From Aureibacillus halotolerans (GTDB lineage Bacteria; Bacillota; Bacilli; Bacillales; DSM-28697): a stretch of 64,000 bases of DNA. The notes beneath the pieces are model-generated. The model had not been told where the DNA came from. It worked only from the letters and a program-made list of their open reading frames with translations, and did not search any database. Every line of letters begins with the position of its first letter. The first letter of the stretch is position 1. The DNA lies in contig NZ_SNYJ01000004.1 in assembly GCF_004363045.1 (NCBI RefSeq), positions 1-64,000 on the forward strand, in the 5' to 3' direction. A program made the position numbers and the translations under genes. This document shows, in pieces, positions 8,550 through 16,961 of this stretch.

Positions 8550-8578
8550 AGTATGCCTCAATCCGTTTGTATTTTCAA
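8550..8578 (-). promoter_or_regulatory. predicted sigma-A promoter of the Gfo/Idh operon
   Basis: On the - strand, TTGAAA (8573-8578) and CATACT (8550-8555) are separated by exactly 17 bp, just upstream of the TTG start. Confidence 0.5.
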
Positions 8579-8598
8579 AGTATTTGATGATTAAGAGG

Positions 8599-8634
8599 TG
8601 GAGATGAGCATCGGATTTCGCTATCAACGTCAGA
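8599..8634 (+). repeat. repeat family C, partial copy
   Basis: GAGATGAGCATCGGA and the following bases match the middle of copies at 4851 and 43868; the ends are missing. Confidence 0.4.
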
Positions 8635-8668
8635 AAAACCCTCCCTCATTGCTAAGGAAGAGCTTTTT
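8634..8668 (-). terminator. probable terminator of the FMN reductase gene
   Basis: An imperfect stem AAAACCCTCCCT/AGGAAGAGCTTTT gives a T-run on the - strand, 20 bp after the reductase stop. Confidence 0.55.
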
Positions 8669-8687
8669 GCCTTTTTATAACAAGTCA

Positions 8688-9242
8688 TTACCCTTGGCTT
8701 TGAGTCGCCTTTAACGCGGTAGACCAACTAATGACTTGATTTAACATGTCATTCACATGCGCATTGTGTAAATCTGCTGGTTTAAAAACCGTATAATTCT
8801 CGAAATCTGTAAATAAATTTAATGCAGGGTGTGTGCGAACATCTGCCACTTGTAATTCCCCTAGAATTCCGCGTAAATGTTCAGCTGCCCGCGTTCCCCC
8901 TGCGGAGCCGTAGCTGACAATACCAGCCGCTTTGTTGTACCATTCCGCTCGGGCTGAATCAAGGGCATTCTTTAATACCGCCGGGATGCTGTGATTGTAT
9001 TCAGCTGTAACGAAGACATATCCGTCCAAACTTGATATTTTCTCCGCCCAAGCTGCAAATTGCTGTTCTCCTGCAGGGTCACCTAAAAACGGGAGATTGT
9101 AATCTGCAATGTCTATAATTTCAAACGTTGCATCCCCGCGTTTGTCGGCGATTTCCTTAATCCAATTCCCAACTTGCGGGCTAACTCTTCCCGGGCGTGT
9201 ACTGCCGAGAATAATACCAATGTTTAAAAGAGTCGTTGTCAT
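8688..9242 (-). CDS. NAD(P)H-dependent FMN reductase (flavodoxin-like)
   Basis: A cytoplasmic 184-residue flavoprotein that reduces FMN, quinones or azo compounds with NAD(P)H. The phosphate-binding loop GSTRPGRVSP is at residues 14-23 and the family signature TAEYNHSIPAVLKNALD lies at about 79-95, followed by a SYGSAGG segment near 110. AAGGAGG precedes the ATG. It stands alone between hairpins, as stress-type reductases of this family often do. The physiological substrate is not evident. Confidence 0.88.
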   Translation of the reverse strand: MTTTLLNIGIILGSTRPGRVSPQVGNWIKEIADKRGDATFEIIDIADYNLPFLGDPAGEQQFAAWAEKISSLDGYVFVTAEYNHSIPAVLKNALDSARAEWYNKAAGIVSYGSAGGTRAAEHLRGILGELQVADVRTHPALNLFTDFENYTVFKPADLHNAHVNDMLNQVISWSTALKATQSQG

Positions 9243-9454
9243 TGTCCCTTCCTCCTTGTAATTATGTACGTTTTAGTTTTAGAGTTCGCTATTTAAAGCT
9301 ACCATCCACTTAAGAATATTTCTACTTTAAGAGCTTATGTGAAAATTCCTTCTGTAATCTTACTGTTTTCGACGTAGTCATTGGCGTCCTGGAAAAGGAA
9401 GCATTGACCTTCCCACAAAGTCCTTACTCCATGTACTCTCCTAAAATGAAAGAA

Positions 9455-9473
9455 CCCTGACTCAGAGAGCAGG
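9455..9473 (-). terminator. weak hairpin after the SRPBCC gene
   Basis: CCTGACTC pairs with GAGCAGG and a short T-rich tail follows on the - strand. Very similar hairpins occur near 10110 and at 11450. Confidence 0.45.
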
Positions 9474-9494
9474 ATCCGCTTAATGAAGTGAATG

Positions 9495-9959
9495 TCATTC
9501 TGTGAAGGTAGCTAAATTCCTAAGTGTAGAGTTTAAACCTTCGTCGTGATCCTCTTTTCTTACGCCTACAGGGACATTTTCACAAACGATAGTAACTTTT
9601 GTGCCTTTTGAAATCTCCTCAAAGTACCACGTTTGGATCATCTCGCCCGAAAATGCCGGATCATCTGAATCAAATTCTATTGACCATACAATTTTCCTGT
9701 CTGGAACCAACGCCAAGAACACTCCTTGGGACACATCAGTGTTTTCAGATGTCTTTCCTGGGCTTGATTGGTCTAATTCGTATGTAAGCGTCATACGATA
9801 ACGTCCACCTTTGCGGGTTTCGAACCTATCGATGTGAGCCGACATTCCTTCAGGTGGAAGCCATGAAACCAATGATTCCGGATTCAAGAATGCCTGATAG
9901 ACGGTTTGAGGAGATGCCAAAATCACTCTTGACGCTGAATCAATTCTTCCATTCCCCAT
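9495..9959 (-). CDS. SRPBCC (AHSA1/START-like) domain protein
   Basis: A 154-residue protein of the AHSA1 family, a helix-grip fold that binds hydrophobic ligands. It has the typical start SASRVILASPQTVYQAFLNP, the WLPPEGM strand near residue 34 and a C-terminal GWxx-lacking tail ending in LRNLATFTE. No catalytic function can be assigned; related proteins often respond to stress or bind lipids. No ArsR regulator is next to it, unlike the second SRPBCC gene at 29121. Confidence 0.8.
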   Translation of the reverse strand: MGNGRIDSASRVILASPQTVYQAFLNPESLVSWLPPEGMSAHIDRFETRKGGRYRMTLTYELDQSSPGKTSENTDVSQGVFLALVPDRKIVWSIEFDSDDPAFSGEMIQTWYFEEISKGTKVTIVCENVPVGVRKEDHDEGLNSTLRNLATFTE

Positions 9960-10356
9960 AGGGCAACACTCCTTTTTATCGTTATACCAATGAACTAATT
10001 TCTTAAGTTTATCACACCAAAATGCTAGAAATTTCTTCTCGATTGCTGAAGTATCATCCTTTTAGTTTGATGAAGGTAGCATGCGTAAAACAATATGGTA
10101 AATTTAAAAACCTGACTCAGAGGGCAAGATTCTCATGATAAATACCTGAATTTTCCTTTTATTTATACTTAAACTACTATTTGAAAGGAAGATCTCTTAA
10201 TATTATCCAAATAGTTTGATATTATATACAAGGAAAGATACATAATCACAAATACAGAAAAAATAAAGGCGGTGACTGTATTTTTTTCAAAAAATTACGC
10301 TAGAATTCGCTAAGGTTATCTTTTGGATTTTACCAACTTAAATATTTAATTCCATG
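9960..10356. other. gene-free stretch
   Basis: AT-rich DNA. The only feature seen is a hairpin-like CCTGACTCAGAGGGCAAG near 10110 that resembles the terminators at 9455 and 11450. No ORF with a ribosome binding site was found. Confidence 0.5.
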
Positions 10357-10959
10357 TTATTCAGAATCTTCTTCTTTGAGTTTCTCAATAAATTCATCTT
10401 TCGTTAATCCAAACATAATAAAATCTAAATACTGTCCGTTTATATAGACAACTTGTCGGCGCACGCCTTCTTGAATACAACCAAGTTTTTTCATCATCTT
10501 TGCAGAACCTTCGTTGCCTTCAAGAACATAGTCATTGAATTTGTTAAGTCTTCGTTCAAGGAAAGCGTACTTTAAAAGTATTTTCATAGCCCTAGTGCCA
10601 TAACCCTTGCCATGAAATTCCTTATCAAGCCCTATACCAATACTAAACGTTCCATTTCGCTCGTCGATACTGTTTAGATTAATTCCTCCTACCGTTTTGC
10701 CTTCTAGAGTTTCAATGGTAAACATGATTCGTCCATTCGTTGAAGAGAAATCAGCATTTTCCTCTGTAAACTTTTTCGAGTCAGCCATTGTAGGTGGTAA
10801 TTCAATCGCACATTCTAAAAAACGGCGAGCAGGCGTATCAAACTTGCCAATGTAGTCCCCTTCCCAATCTTCTGGTCGTATTGCACGTAATCGGACAACC
10901 TCATCCTGCCAAAAATAATGACTATAATCTATCTTTCGCGTTATATCTTCCATATCCAT
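10357..10959 (-). CDS. GNAT family N-acetyltransferase (RimJ/RimL-like)
   Basis: A 200-residue acetyl-CoA-dependent acetyltransferase. The N-terminal VVRLRAIRPEDW matches the RimJ-type opening. The acetyl-CoA loop region is IGIGLDKEFHGKGYGTRAMK (Q/RxxGxG/A-like), followed by LNKFNDYVLEGNEGSAKMMK. The frame stays open upstream, but the extra 54 residues come from repeat DNA. AAGGAG just before the ATG at 10959 marks the real start (a second ATG 6 bp on is possible). Substrate unknown: amino acid, peptide N-terminus or antibiotic. Confidence 0.82.
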   Translation of the reverse strand: MDMEDITRKIDYSHYFWQDEVVRLRAIRPEDWEGDYIGKFDTPARRFLECAIELPPTMADSKKFTEENADFSSTNGRIMFTIETLEGKTVGGINLNSIDERNGTFSIGIGLDKEFHGKGYGTRAMKILLKYAFLERRLNKFNDYVLEGNEGSAKMMKKLGCIQEGVRRQVVYINGQYLDFIMFGLTKDEFIEKLKEEDSE

Positions 10960-10977
10960 TAAACTCCTTAAATATAT

Positions 10978-11050
10978 ATTTTGGCTCTTACCCAAAAGTC
11001 GGGTTAGACTCGAGCAACATTCGCATATTTCGTACCGATTCATCGCTTTA
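10978..11050. repeat. dispersed block shared with 52908-52980
   Basis: The segment starting CTTACCCAAAAAGTCGGG and containing GAGCAACATTCG matches 52911 onward. Both copies are followed by the same family B start (AAACCAGCGGTCACTAGCGA). It may be the tail of a lost insertion element. Confidence 0.6.
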
Positions 11051-11105
11051 TATAATATCTTGTTGAGGTATAAGTAATACAGAAGGTACAAAAAAATAAT
11101 CTTGT

Positions 11106-11236
11106 AAAAACCAGCGGTCACTAGCGAGACTCCTGCGGGAAAAGCGAGCTAAGCGAGACCCCACAGTGCGCTGAAAAAGCGCCGAGGAGGCTCGCAGTTC
11201 GCCCGCGGAAAGCGAGCGTATGACCGCTAGTATTTA
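11106..11236 (+). repeat. repeat family B, full copy B1
   Basis: The ends pair (AGCGGTCACTAGCGA with GCGAGCGTATGACCGCT). The interior has CTCCTGCGGGAAAAGCGAG and GAGGCTCGCAGTTCGCCCGC. This is the uninterrupted form; the copy at 30399 carries an inserted module in the right half. Confidence 0.85.
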
Positions 11237-11442
11237 AGTCAACCCCCAGTTGCGGTGATGAACCTATATTTTAACTTATCACTACCATATAGTTCGTCGT
11301 AGATCTCAAACTCCCTTTTAATTTCTTCTTCATCTTCCTGATTGCCGTCATTGTCTAAACAACCACAGCACAAAATTGAGTTGGCGCGGAATTTAGCCGT
11401 CACTAACTACACCAAAAACCCGATACTTATAATTTTAGAATC

Positions 11443-11467
11443 AAAAAAACCTGCTTCAATGAGCAGG
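11443..11467 (-). terminator. terminator of the DUF5071 gene
   Basis: On the - strand CCTGCTCATTGAAGCAGG is followed by seven Ts. Confidence 0.85.
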
Positions 11468-11481
11468 ATTCGCATGAACAT

Positions 11482-11940
11482 CTATGAAATTTCTTCATTC
11501 CTCTGGCGCAGCTTTGCAAAATGAGAATCCTCTAGCTTTAATCCTTCACATGCAGACAGTAACCCATCCATCCATTGCTCATCACGTTGCTTTGACGCGT
11601 GTAACATCGCTTGTTCAACATACGGCAGCATGATCTCTTTTCCGATGTCAGTAAAAATGTCACACACCGTTTCAAATCCTGGCCATGAGCTGTTTTGACA
11701 CAACCCTAGCAAGCCTGGAAGAGCCCTTTTGTTCCGTGGATACCCCATTTTTCGCAATAGCTTCGTTGCATTCTTCCATGTATCTGTTCCATAATGCGGC
11801 AACAACAAATGGACTTGATCGGGATGAATCCGTTCAAGCTTCCTCATTGCCTCATCCTGAATGCTGTCAGGCAAGCGCCAATTTAAGCTGTACACTAAAT
11901 AAACGATGTATTCCTCGTCCATATATTCTATGTTTGTCAT
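11482..11940 (-). CDS. DUF5071-like helical-repeat protein
   Basis: A 152-residue mainly helical protein with HEAT-like character. It contains LNWRLPDSIQ near residue 20, DTWKNATKLLRKMGYPRNKRALPGLL near 53-78 and the NSSWPGFETV strand-turn near 83, a pattern of DUF5071 proteins. There is no signal peptide or membrane segment, so it is cytoplasmic. It is monocistronic and followed by a strong terminator. Function unknown; such proteins are sometimes immunity-like, but nothing here shows a toxin partner. Confidence 0.6.
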   Translation of the reverse strand: MTNIEYMDEEYIVYLVYSLNWRLPDSIQDEAMRKLERIHPDQVHLLLPHYGTDTWKNATKLLRKMGYPRNKRALPGLLGLCQNSSWPGFETVCDIFTDIGKEIMLPYVEQAMLHASKQRDEQWMDGLLSACEGLKLEDSHFAKLRQRNEEIS

Positions 11941-12293
11941 ATACCTAACCCCTTTAGTTCACGTCTTTCATTGTGCATGCATTCCGCTATTTCGTCAATG
12001 GAGAAAGTGGAAAGCCATTCGTCATTCAACATAACCGAATCGGCGTGCATTTATTCAATTCTTTTTTTCTGCATACTTATGGTAGGATGAAAAAGGGCAT
12101 ACGAAAAAGCACCTACACATCTTCACATTTTTTGAGGCCAAGCCAGCGACTGATGAAAAACCCCTTTAAAATGTGTAGCATAGAGTGTAGACAAAACCAA
12201 CTAAACGATACTATAAAAAAACAGGCTGAATGAACAACAGCCTGAGCCCCATTTTGGGCAATCATCTATTTTATACAATCAGGAGGAACTTAC
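11941..12293. other. gap with an orphan - strand terminator
   Basis: At 12215-12244 CAGGCTG and CAGCCTG form a hairpin whose T-run is on the - strand, although no - strand gene lies to its right (ribokinase is on +). The stretch also holds the ribosome binding site of ribokinase (AGGAGG at 12280). No gene was seen. Confidence 0.5.
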
Positions 12294-13199
12294 ATGAAAC
12301 GTCCAATAATTACCGTTGTAGGTAGCATCAATATGGATTTGGTCACAGAAAGCGAGACGTTCCCTAAACCTGGAGAAACGCTCCTGGGTCGTCATTTCTC
12401 CACGTTTCCAGGCGGAAAAGGAGCGAACCAAGCTGTGGCAGCAGCACGACTTGGCGCAGAAGTACGCATGATTGGCTGTGTCGGTGATGATGCATTTGGA
12501 AAAGAATTAACAGACACGATCGCCAATGAACAAATTGATACAGATGCTATCTTAGTGCAAGCTGAAAAAACCGGCATCGCCTCCATATGCCTCGCCGAAG
12601 GAGACAATCAAATTATTGTTGTGCCAGGAGCAAACCACGCCCTCCTTCCTGAGCATATTAAAGCACATGAGGATCTTATTAGAACGAGTGATCTCGTCTT
12701 AGTTCAGCTTGAAATTCCTGCACAGACCGTTGATGCCGCTGTAGAAACAGCACATACGTATGGCGTCCCTGTTATTGTGAACCCGGCTCCGATCCAGGCG
12801 CTCTCTTCCACTATCAGAAGCTTTGCGACATACCTCACCCCCAATGAGCATGAAGCAGCAGTTCTAAAGAAAGAGCACAATGACGAAGAGCTCCATAAAA
12901 AATGCATCGTGACGCAAGGGAAAGAAGGGGTCTCCTACCCTGCTGCGAATGGGCAACAGTCGGAGATACCCGGTTTTTCCGTAGATGCGATTGACACAAC
13001 CGGTGCTGGCGACACGTTCAACGGCGCGCTTGCGGTTGCACTTGGCCATGGGTCCCCGCTAGACGAGGCTTGTGTGTTTGCCAGTGCCGCAGCTGCGCTC
13101 GCAGTGACGAAAAAGGGGGCACAAACGGGAATGCCGCATCTCAACGACGTCACCCGCTTCCTAAAAGACAATGGCACCTCCGTTTCATTTTTAAGCTAA
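12294..13199 (+). CDS. rbsK: ribokinase
   Basis: Phosphorylates D-ribose to ribose 5-phosphate with ATP in the cytoplasm. It is a PfkB-family protein of the usual length (301 residues). GSINMDLV at 10-17 and FPGGKGANQA at 38-47 bind the sugar; DTTGAGDTFNGALA carries the catalytic base D240 and the anion hole. A near-perfect AGGAGG precedes the ATG. No rbsD or ribose ABC transporter genes are adjacent, so the ribose source must be elsewhere or internal. An orphan - strand hairpin lies just upstream. Confidence 0.93.
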   Translation: MKRPIITVVGSINMDLVTESETFPKPGETLLGRHFSTFPGGKGANQAVAAARLGAEVRMIGCVGDDAFGKELTDTIANEQIDTDAILVQAEKTGIASICLAEGDNQIIVVPGANHALLPEHIKAHEDLIRTSDLVLVQLEIPAQTVDAAVETAHTYGVPVIVNPAPIQALSSTIRSFATYLTPNEHEAAVLKKEHNDEELHKKCIVTQGKEGVSYPAANGQQSEIPGFSVDAIDTTGAGDTFNGALAVALGHGSPLDEACVFASAAAALAVTKKGAQTGMPHLNDVTRFLKDNGTSVSFLS

Positions 13200-13628
13200 C
13201 GCATACTTAGAAAAACGAGGTCGGGTCGTCGAATACCTCGGCGGTCCCCTTTGGTGCAATTCAACCTGTTTTTGATTTGGAACACCTCTTAACTTATTGT
13301 AACGATGGGCCAGGTTGTAAGAGATACGTTCTACAAATAGGTGGTACATCCTGATCATAATGGTTGAGGATGGCCTGTCCCCATGATGATGCTTCAGCGA
13401 AAGGGTTTGCGAATCCCTCTTCATAAACAACTTCCGACGCGACGCTTTTTTCCTTCGTAACAGCTCCTTATAACGATCAAAGGAAGCAAAGACGCCAAGA
13501 CCATACATTGGGCACGCTTCTCGAAAGGAAGATGGTACGATTAGATCTTTTCTGATTGTGCCTGTGACTAAAAACTGCAACAGTAGCGTCCACCATGTTT
13601 TCCACAAACGTTCCATTCGTTTCTTCAC
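13191..13628 (-). CDS. hypothetical basic protein
   Basis: A 145-residue ORF with a GTG start and AGGAG about 11 bp upstream. It begins with a hydrophobic stretch (TWWTLLLQFLVTGT) and becomes strongly basic, with RRKKASRRK near residue 58. The stop overlaps the end of rbsK by 9 bp, tail to tail. No family is recognised. The first about 110 residues look protein-like; the last 30 look less so. It may be a real small gene or a chance ORF. Confidence 0.35.
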   Translation of the reverse strand: MKKRMERLWKTWWTLLLQFLVTGTIRKDLIVPSSFREACPMYGLGVFASFDRYKELLRRKKASRRKLFMKRDSQTLSLKHHHGDRPSSTIMIRMYHLFVERISYNLAHRYNKLRGVPNQKQVELHQRGPPRYSTTRPRFSKYALA

Positions 13629-14047
13629 GTTTACTCACACTCCTAAAATTTTGTAAGCATCGATCTATTGCATCCCGGGTGATGCTTTTTCACTGCTTAT
13701 GAATTTCCGTAAATCTCTTGCAATTCCTTTTTAAAGCGTTCGCCATCTTTTTCACCCATTTTACGCTGACGGTGTCGATTCCTTACAGTTCTCAGCCCAT
13801 TTCACCTGACTTTGCTGAAATTCGAATCAATTTCGTGTCACACAACGTCTCCGTGTAGCGAAAAAAAGCGAGCGACAATGGGTCTATTTTTTGAAAAAGA
13901 AAGAGAGAATTGTGATTCACTTACGGAAATGCCTGTTTTCAAGCGGGGAAGCATCTATCATTTTGCTTTGAATTGGAGCTTCATCTAATTAAAAAACGAG
14001 GGTAACCCAATTGTCTTTTGGGTTAACCTCGTCTTTTTTCTTCTATA
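13629..14047. other. gap with possible gene remnant and terminator
   Basis: On the - strand a frame near 13700-13780 reads as a basic tail (RKMGEKDGERFKKELQEIYG) ending in TAA with no proper start, possibly a relic of a small gene. The bidirectional terminator at 13991-14039 closes the region. Confidence 0.3.
13991..14039. terminator. bidirectional terminator
   Basis: A-run, ACGAGGGTAACCCAA paired with TTGGGTTAACCTCGT, T-run. It ends the dipeptidase transcript on the - strand. Confidence 0.85.
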
Positions 14048-15415
14048 TTAAAGTGTAGCCACAGCGTTCCAATAACGAACGAGGGTCTCATTCCCTTTGT
14101 CATAGCTCTCAAGCGGGAAGCTTTCATTTGGCGAATGCAAGTTGTCCTCCGGAGTGCCGAAGCCGAGAAGGACGACGGGAATGCCGTACATTTGGTCAAT
14201 CGTCTCAACGACGGGAATGGAGCCACCCATTCTTACAAAAACAGCGTCTTTACCAAAGGCGTCGCTATAGCTTTTAGCTGCTTCTTGCAACAGGGGATGG
14301 GTAGGATCGACTTTGTATGCTTTGGCAGACAACGGCTCGCGCGTAATCGTTAATGTCGTTCCTTTTGGTGTATGGTCTTCCAAATGCTTGACAAGTAAAT
14401 CCTGAATCTTCTCAGGGTCCTGACCAGGTACAAGACGGCACGTCAGCTTTGCGGTCGCTGAAGAAGGAATAATCGTTTTTGTCCCTTCGCCTTGATAGCC
14501 GCCAAACAGTCCATTGATTTCTAGCGTTGGACGGGCCATCGTGTGTTCCTTGGCTGTGAACCCTTTTTCTGGCGTCGTCTCAGTAACACCGACCGTGGTT
14601 TCATAAGCCTCACCCGGCGCTTCATTCATCAGCTTGCGTTCGTCATCGGTTAATTGTTCAACATCCTCATAAAACCCAGCGACGGTCACCTGTTCATCTT
14701 CATTTTTCATCGAAGCTAGAAGATGAGACAATGCCATGGCGGGGTTTTTGACCGCGCCACCGTAAAGGCCAGAGTGCAAGTCACGGTTCGGTCCATACAC
14801 AGTGACTTCTAAGCCAGTGAAGCCTTTAAGGCCATACAGCAAAGTGGGTTGTCCGGATGCCACCATGCCCGAATCGGAAATGACACAAAAGTCCGCTTTG
14901 AATTTGTCTTGATGCTGATCGAGCACATCATACAAATGAGCAGAACCGACTTCTTCTTCGCCTTCTATACACACCTTCACATTAACCGGTAGACGGCCTT
15001 CCGTTTTCATAAACGCCTCAAAGACGGCCAAATGCATGAAGACCTGTCCTTTGTCATCGCTCGCGCCTCGAGCAAACAAGCGGCCGTTGCGAACTTCAGG
15101 CTTAAATGGATCACTTTCCCATAGCTCTAACGGATCTGCAGGCTGCACATCATAGTGTCCATAAAGCAGCACGGTGGGCGCTCCTTCTGCTTCAAGCCAT
15201 TCGCCATAAACGATCGGATGGCCGTCCGTATCTATACGCTCGACGGTCGTAAATCCAATCTCCTCTAAGTAGCTTTCTACAAACTGTGCCGCTTCCTTCA
15301 CATCTTTGGCATTCGATGAGTTTGTGCTCACACTCGGAATTTCCAAAAATGCCTTCAGTTTATTCAGCAATCGTTCTCTGTTTTCGTTTAAATACTGTGT
15401 CACGTTTTCAGTCAT
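14048..15415 (-). CDS. M20 family metallopeptidase (dipeptidase)
   Basis: A zinc-dependent exopeptidase of 455 residues that likely hydrolyses dipeptides in the cytoplasm. Metal and catalytic residues are visible: H87 and D89 in YGHYDVQP, D120/D121 in RGASDDKG, E153-E155 in EGEEEVGS, then SDSG near 183 and a late LGFGTPEDNLHSPNE carrying the C-terminal His ligand. The dimerisation lid lies between. It overlaps the photolyase stop by 8 bp and so is translated as the second gene of a pair, followed by a strong terminator. The functional link to photolyase is not obvious. Confidence 0.93.
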   Translation of the reverse strand: MTENVTQYLNENRERLLNKLKAFLEIPSVSTNSSNAKDVKEAAQFVESYLEEIGFTTVERIDTDGHPIVYGEWLEAEGAPTVLLYGHYDVQPADPLELWESDPFKPEVRNGRLFARGASDDKGQVFMHLAVFEAFMKTEGRLPVNVKVCIEGEEEVGSAHLYDVLDQHQDKFKADFCVISDSGMVASGQPTLLYGLKGFTGLEVTVYGPNRDLHSGLYGGAVKNPAMALSHLLASMKNEDEQVTVAGFYEDVEQLTDDERKLMNEAPGEAYETTVGVTETTPEKGFTAKEHTMARPTLEINGLFGGYQGEGTKTIIPSSATAKLTCRLVPGQDPEKIQDLLVKHLEDHTPKGTTLTITREPLSAKAYKVDPTHPLLQEAAKSYSDAFGKDAVFVRMGGSIPVVETIDQMYGIPVVLLGFGTPEDNLHSPNESFPLESYDKGNETLVRYWNAVATL

Positions 15416-16892
15416 TTGCTTCGCCCTCTTTCTCTTGCTTATTCTTTTCTTTTACTTGTTTAAAGGTATCCAGCACAATGTGACGTCTGGCTTTATGATC
15501 CACCATAGGCTTTGGGTAATCCTTCCCGAGAATACACCCTGCTTCCTGCTGCTCCTCCTCAGACATCGTTTCTGGGGCGTGGATATGCGCATTGCTGACA
15601 TTTTTGAGCTCTGGCACATAAGCACGGATAAAATCACCCTCATCGTCAAAGCGCTCGGATTGTCTTGTTGGATTGAAGACGCGGAAATATGGCACGGCGT
15701 CGGTCCCTGTAGAAGCCGCCCATTGCCAGCCGCCAATATTGGAGGAAGCGTCGTAGTCAATGAGGCTCTCTTCAAAGAAGCGCTCGCCCACTCTCCAGTC
15801 GATCAGTAAATCCTTTGTCAAAAAGGAGGCGACGACCATACGCAAGCGATTGTGCATCCAGCCCGTTTTCTCCAGCTGCCGCATCGCTGCATCGACAATC
15901 GGAAACCCGGTCGTCCCTGTCTTCCAGCGGTCGAGCCACTCCTCATTGGTTGTCCAAGGAATGCCCCTGTAATTGGCATCAATTTCGTTGTCTTTGCTAT
16001 CAGGATGATGCACGTGCACCATATAATAGAAATCTCGCCATGCCAGCTCCTGAATATACGTATCCACTTGCTTCGTCGCGGACGTTTTCTCGAGAACGCG
16101 TAAGGCTTCATGGTGCAGCGTCCGTATGGAGAGCACGCCATTTTTCAAATAAGGAGACAAACGACTTGTGCCGGCTATCGCAGGAAAGTCTCTCTTCTCA
16201 TGGTAGCCTGTAATGGCTTTGTTCATAAAAGCACGCATACGCTTCCTGGCAGCGTCTTCGCCAGTATGCTTCCATGGCATCTCGCATTTTCCAAGCAAAT
16301 CCCCAAGCACTTTTTCGCCTTCAGTGTCCAACGTCGTTTTTCGCCATGCTAACGATTCTAGCTCTTCTTCTTCAATAGACAAAGGAACAGGCTTGTCGAT
16401 ATCTCTCCATGCTTTTAAATAGGAGGAAAAAACAAGATAAGGGCCGCCGCTTTTTTTCTCAATATCGTACGGACCGACAAGATGACTGTCTTCAAACGTA
16501 TGGCTTTTGATGCTTTGCTTTGAAAACCAGGCTTCTGCCTTTTCATCGCGCTGTTTTCCGAACCCGACGTCGTCTTTATTATAAAACACCGCTTGCCAGC
16601 TCTTCACGCTTGATTGAATCGTGGCAAATGCTTCTTCCAGCTCTCCTGAAACGACATGAACGGGGCATTTAAGATCCGCTGCCGTCTTACGAACCGCCGC
16701 TAAGCTCCTAAAAAAGTAATCATGGCGTTTCGTGAACGTCTTGGAAAGGGCGGGATGCACGTGAAAAAAGAATAGCAAGGCACAATCGTTTTCCTTCGCA
16801 TACTGCATCGCATGATAAAGGGCGGGATGGTCCTGCAAGCGTAAATCGCTCCGAAACCATACCGCTACTACGGCATCCTTCGTATTGCTCAT
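15408..16892 (-). CDS. phr: deoxyribodipyrimidine photolyase
   Basis: Splits UV-induced cyclobutane pyrimidine dimers in DNA using blue light, with FAD and an antenna chromophore. Residues 8-20 (VAVWFRSDLRLQD) open the N-terminal Rossmann domain. The C-terminal FAD domain contains WMHNRLRMVVASFL, DASSNIGGWQWAASTGTDAVP and RVFNPTRQSERFD, all characteristic of class I CPD photolyases, and a KARR stretch near the C-terminus. At 494 residues the length is normal. It precedes the dipeptidase gene with an 8-bp overlap and lies 69 bp after the LacI regulator gene. Confidence 0.95.
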   Translation of the reverse strand: MSNTKDAVVAVWFRSDLRLQDHPALYHAMQYAKENDCALLFFFHVHPALSKTFTKRHDYFFRSLAAVRKTAADLKCPVHVVSGELEEAFATIQSSVKSWQAVFYNKDDVGFGKQRDEKAEAWFSKQSIKSHTFEDSHLVGPYDIEKKSGGPYLVFSSYLKAWRDIDKPVPLSIEEEELESLAWRKTTLDTEGEKVLGDLLGKCEMPWKHTGEDAARKRMRAFMNKAITGYHEKRDFPAIAGTSRLSPYLKNGVLSIRTLHHEALRVLEKTSATKQVDTYIQELAWRDFYYMVHVHHPDSKDNEIDANYRGIPWTTNEEWLDRWKTGTTGFPIVDAAMRQLEKTGWMHNRLRMVVASFLTKDLLIDWRVGERFFEESLIDYDASSNIGGWQWAASTGTDAVPYFRVFNPTRQSERFDDEGDFIRAYVPELKNVSNAHIHAPETMSEEEQQEAGCILGKDYPKPMVDHKARRHIVLDTFKQVKEKNKQEKEGEAND

Positions 16893-16961
16893 CGTTTATT
16901 CTCCTCTCGAACATCCTTGCGTCCCTCTACCTTTAGCCTACTCACGCCGCCTTGAAACCCA

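Noticed and set aside
11973-12233. 86-residue + strand ORF before ribokinase
   Set aside because: No ribosome binding site, no family; overlaps a hairpin.
12215-12244. T-box or other riboregulator before rbsK
   Set aside because: The hairpin carries its T-run on the wrong strand for rbsK and no T-box motifs were seen.
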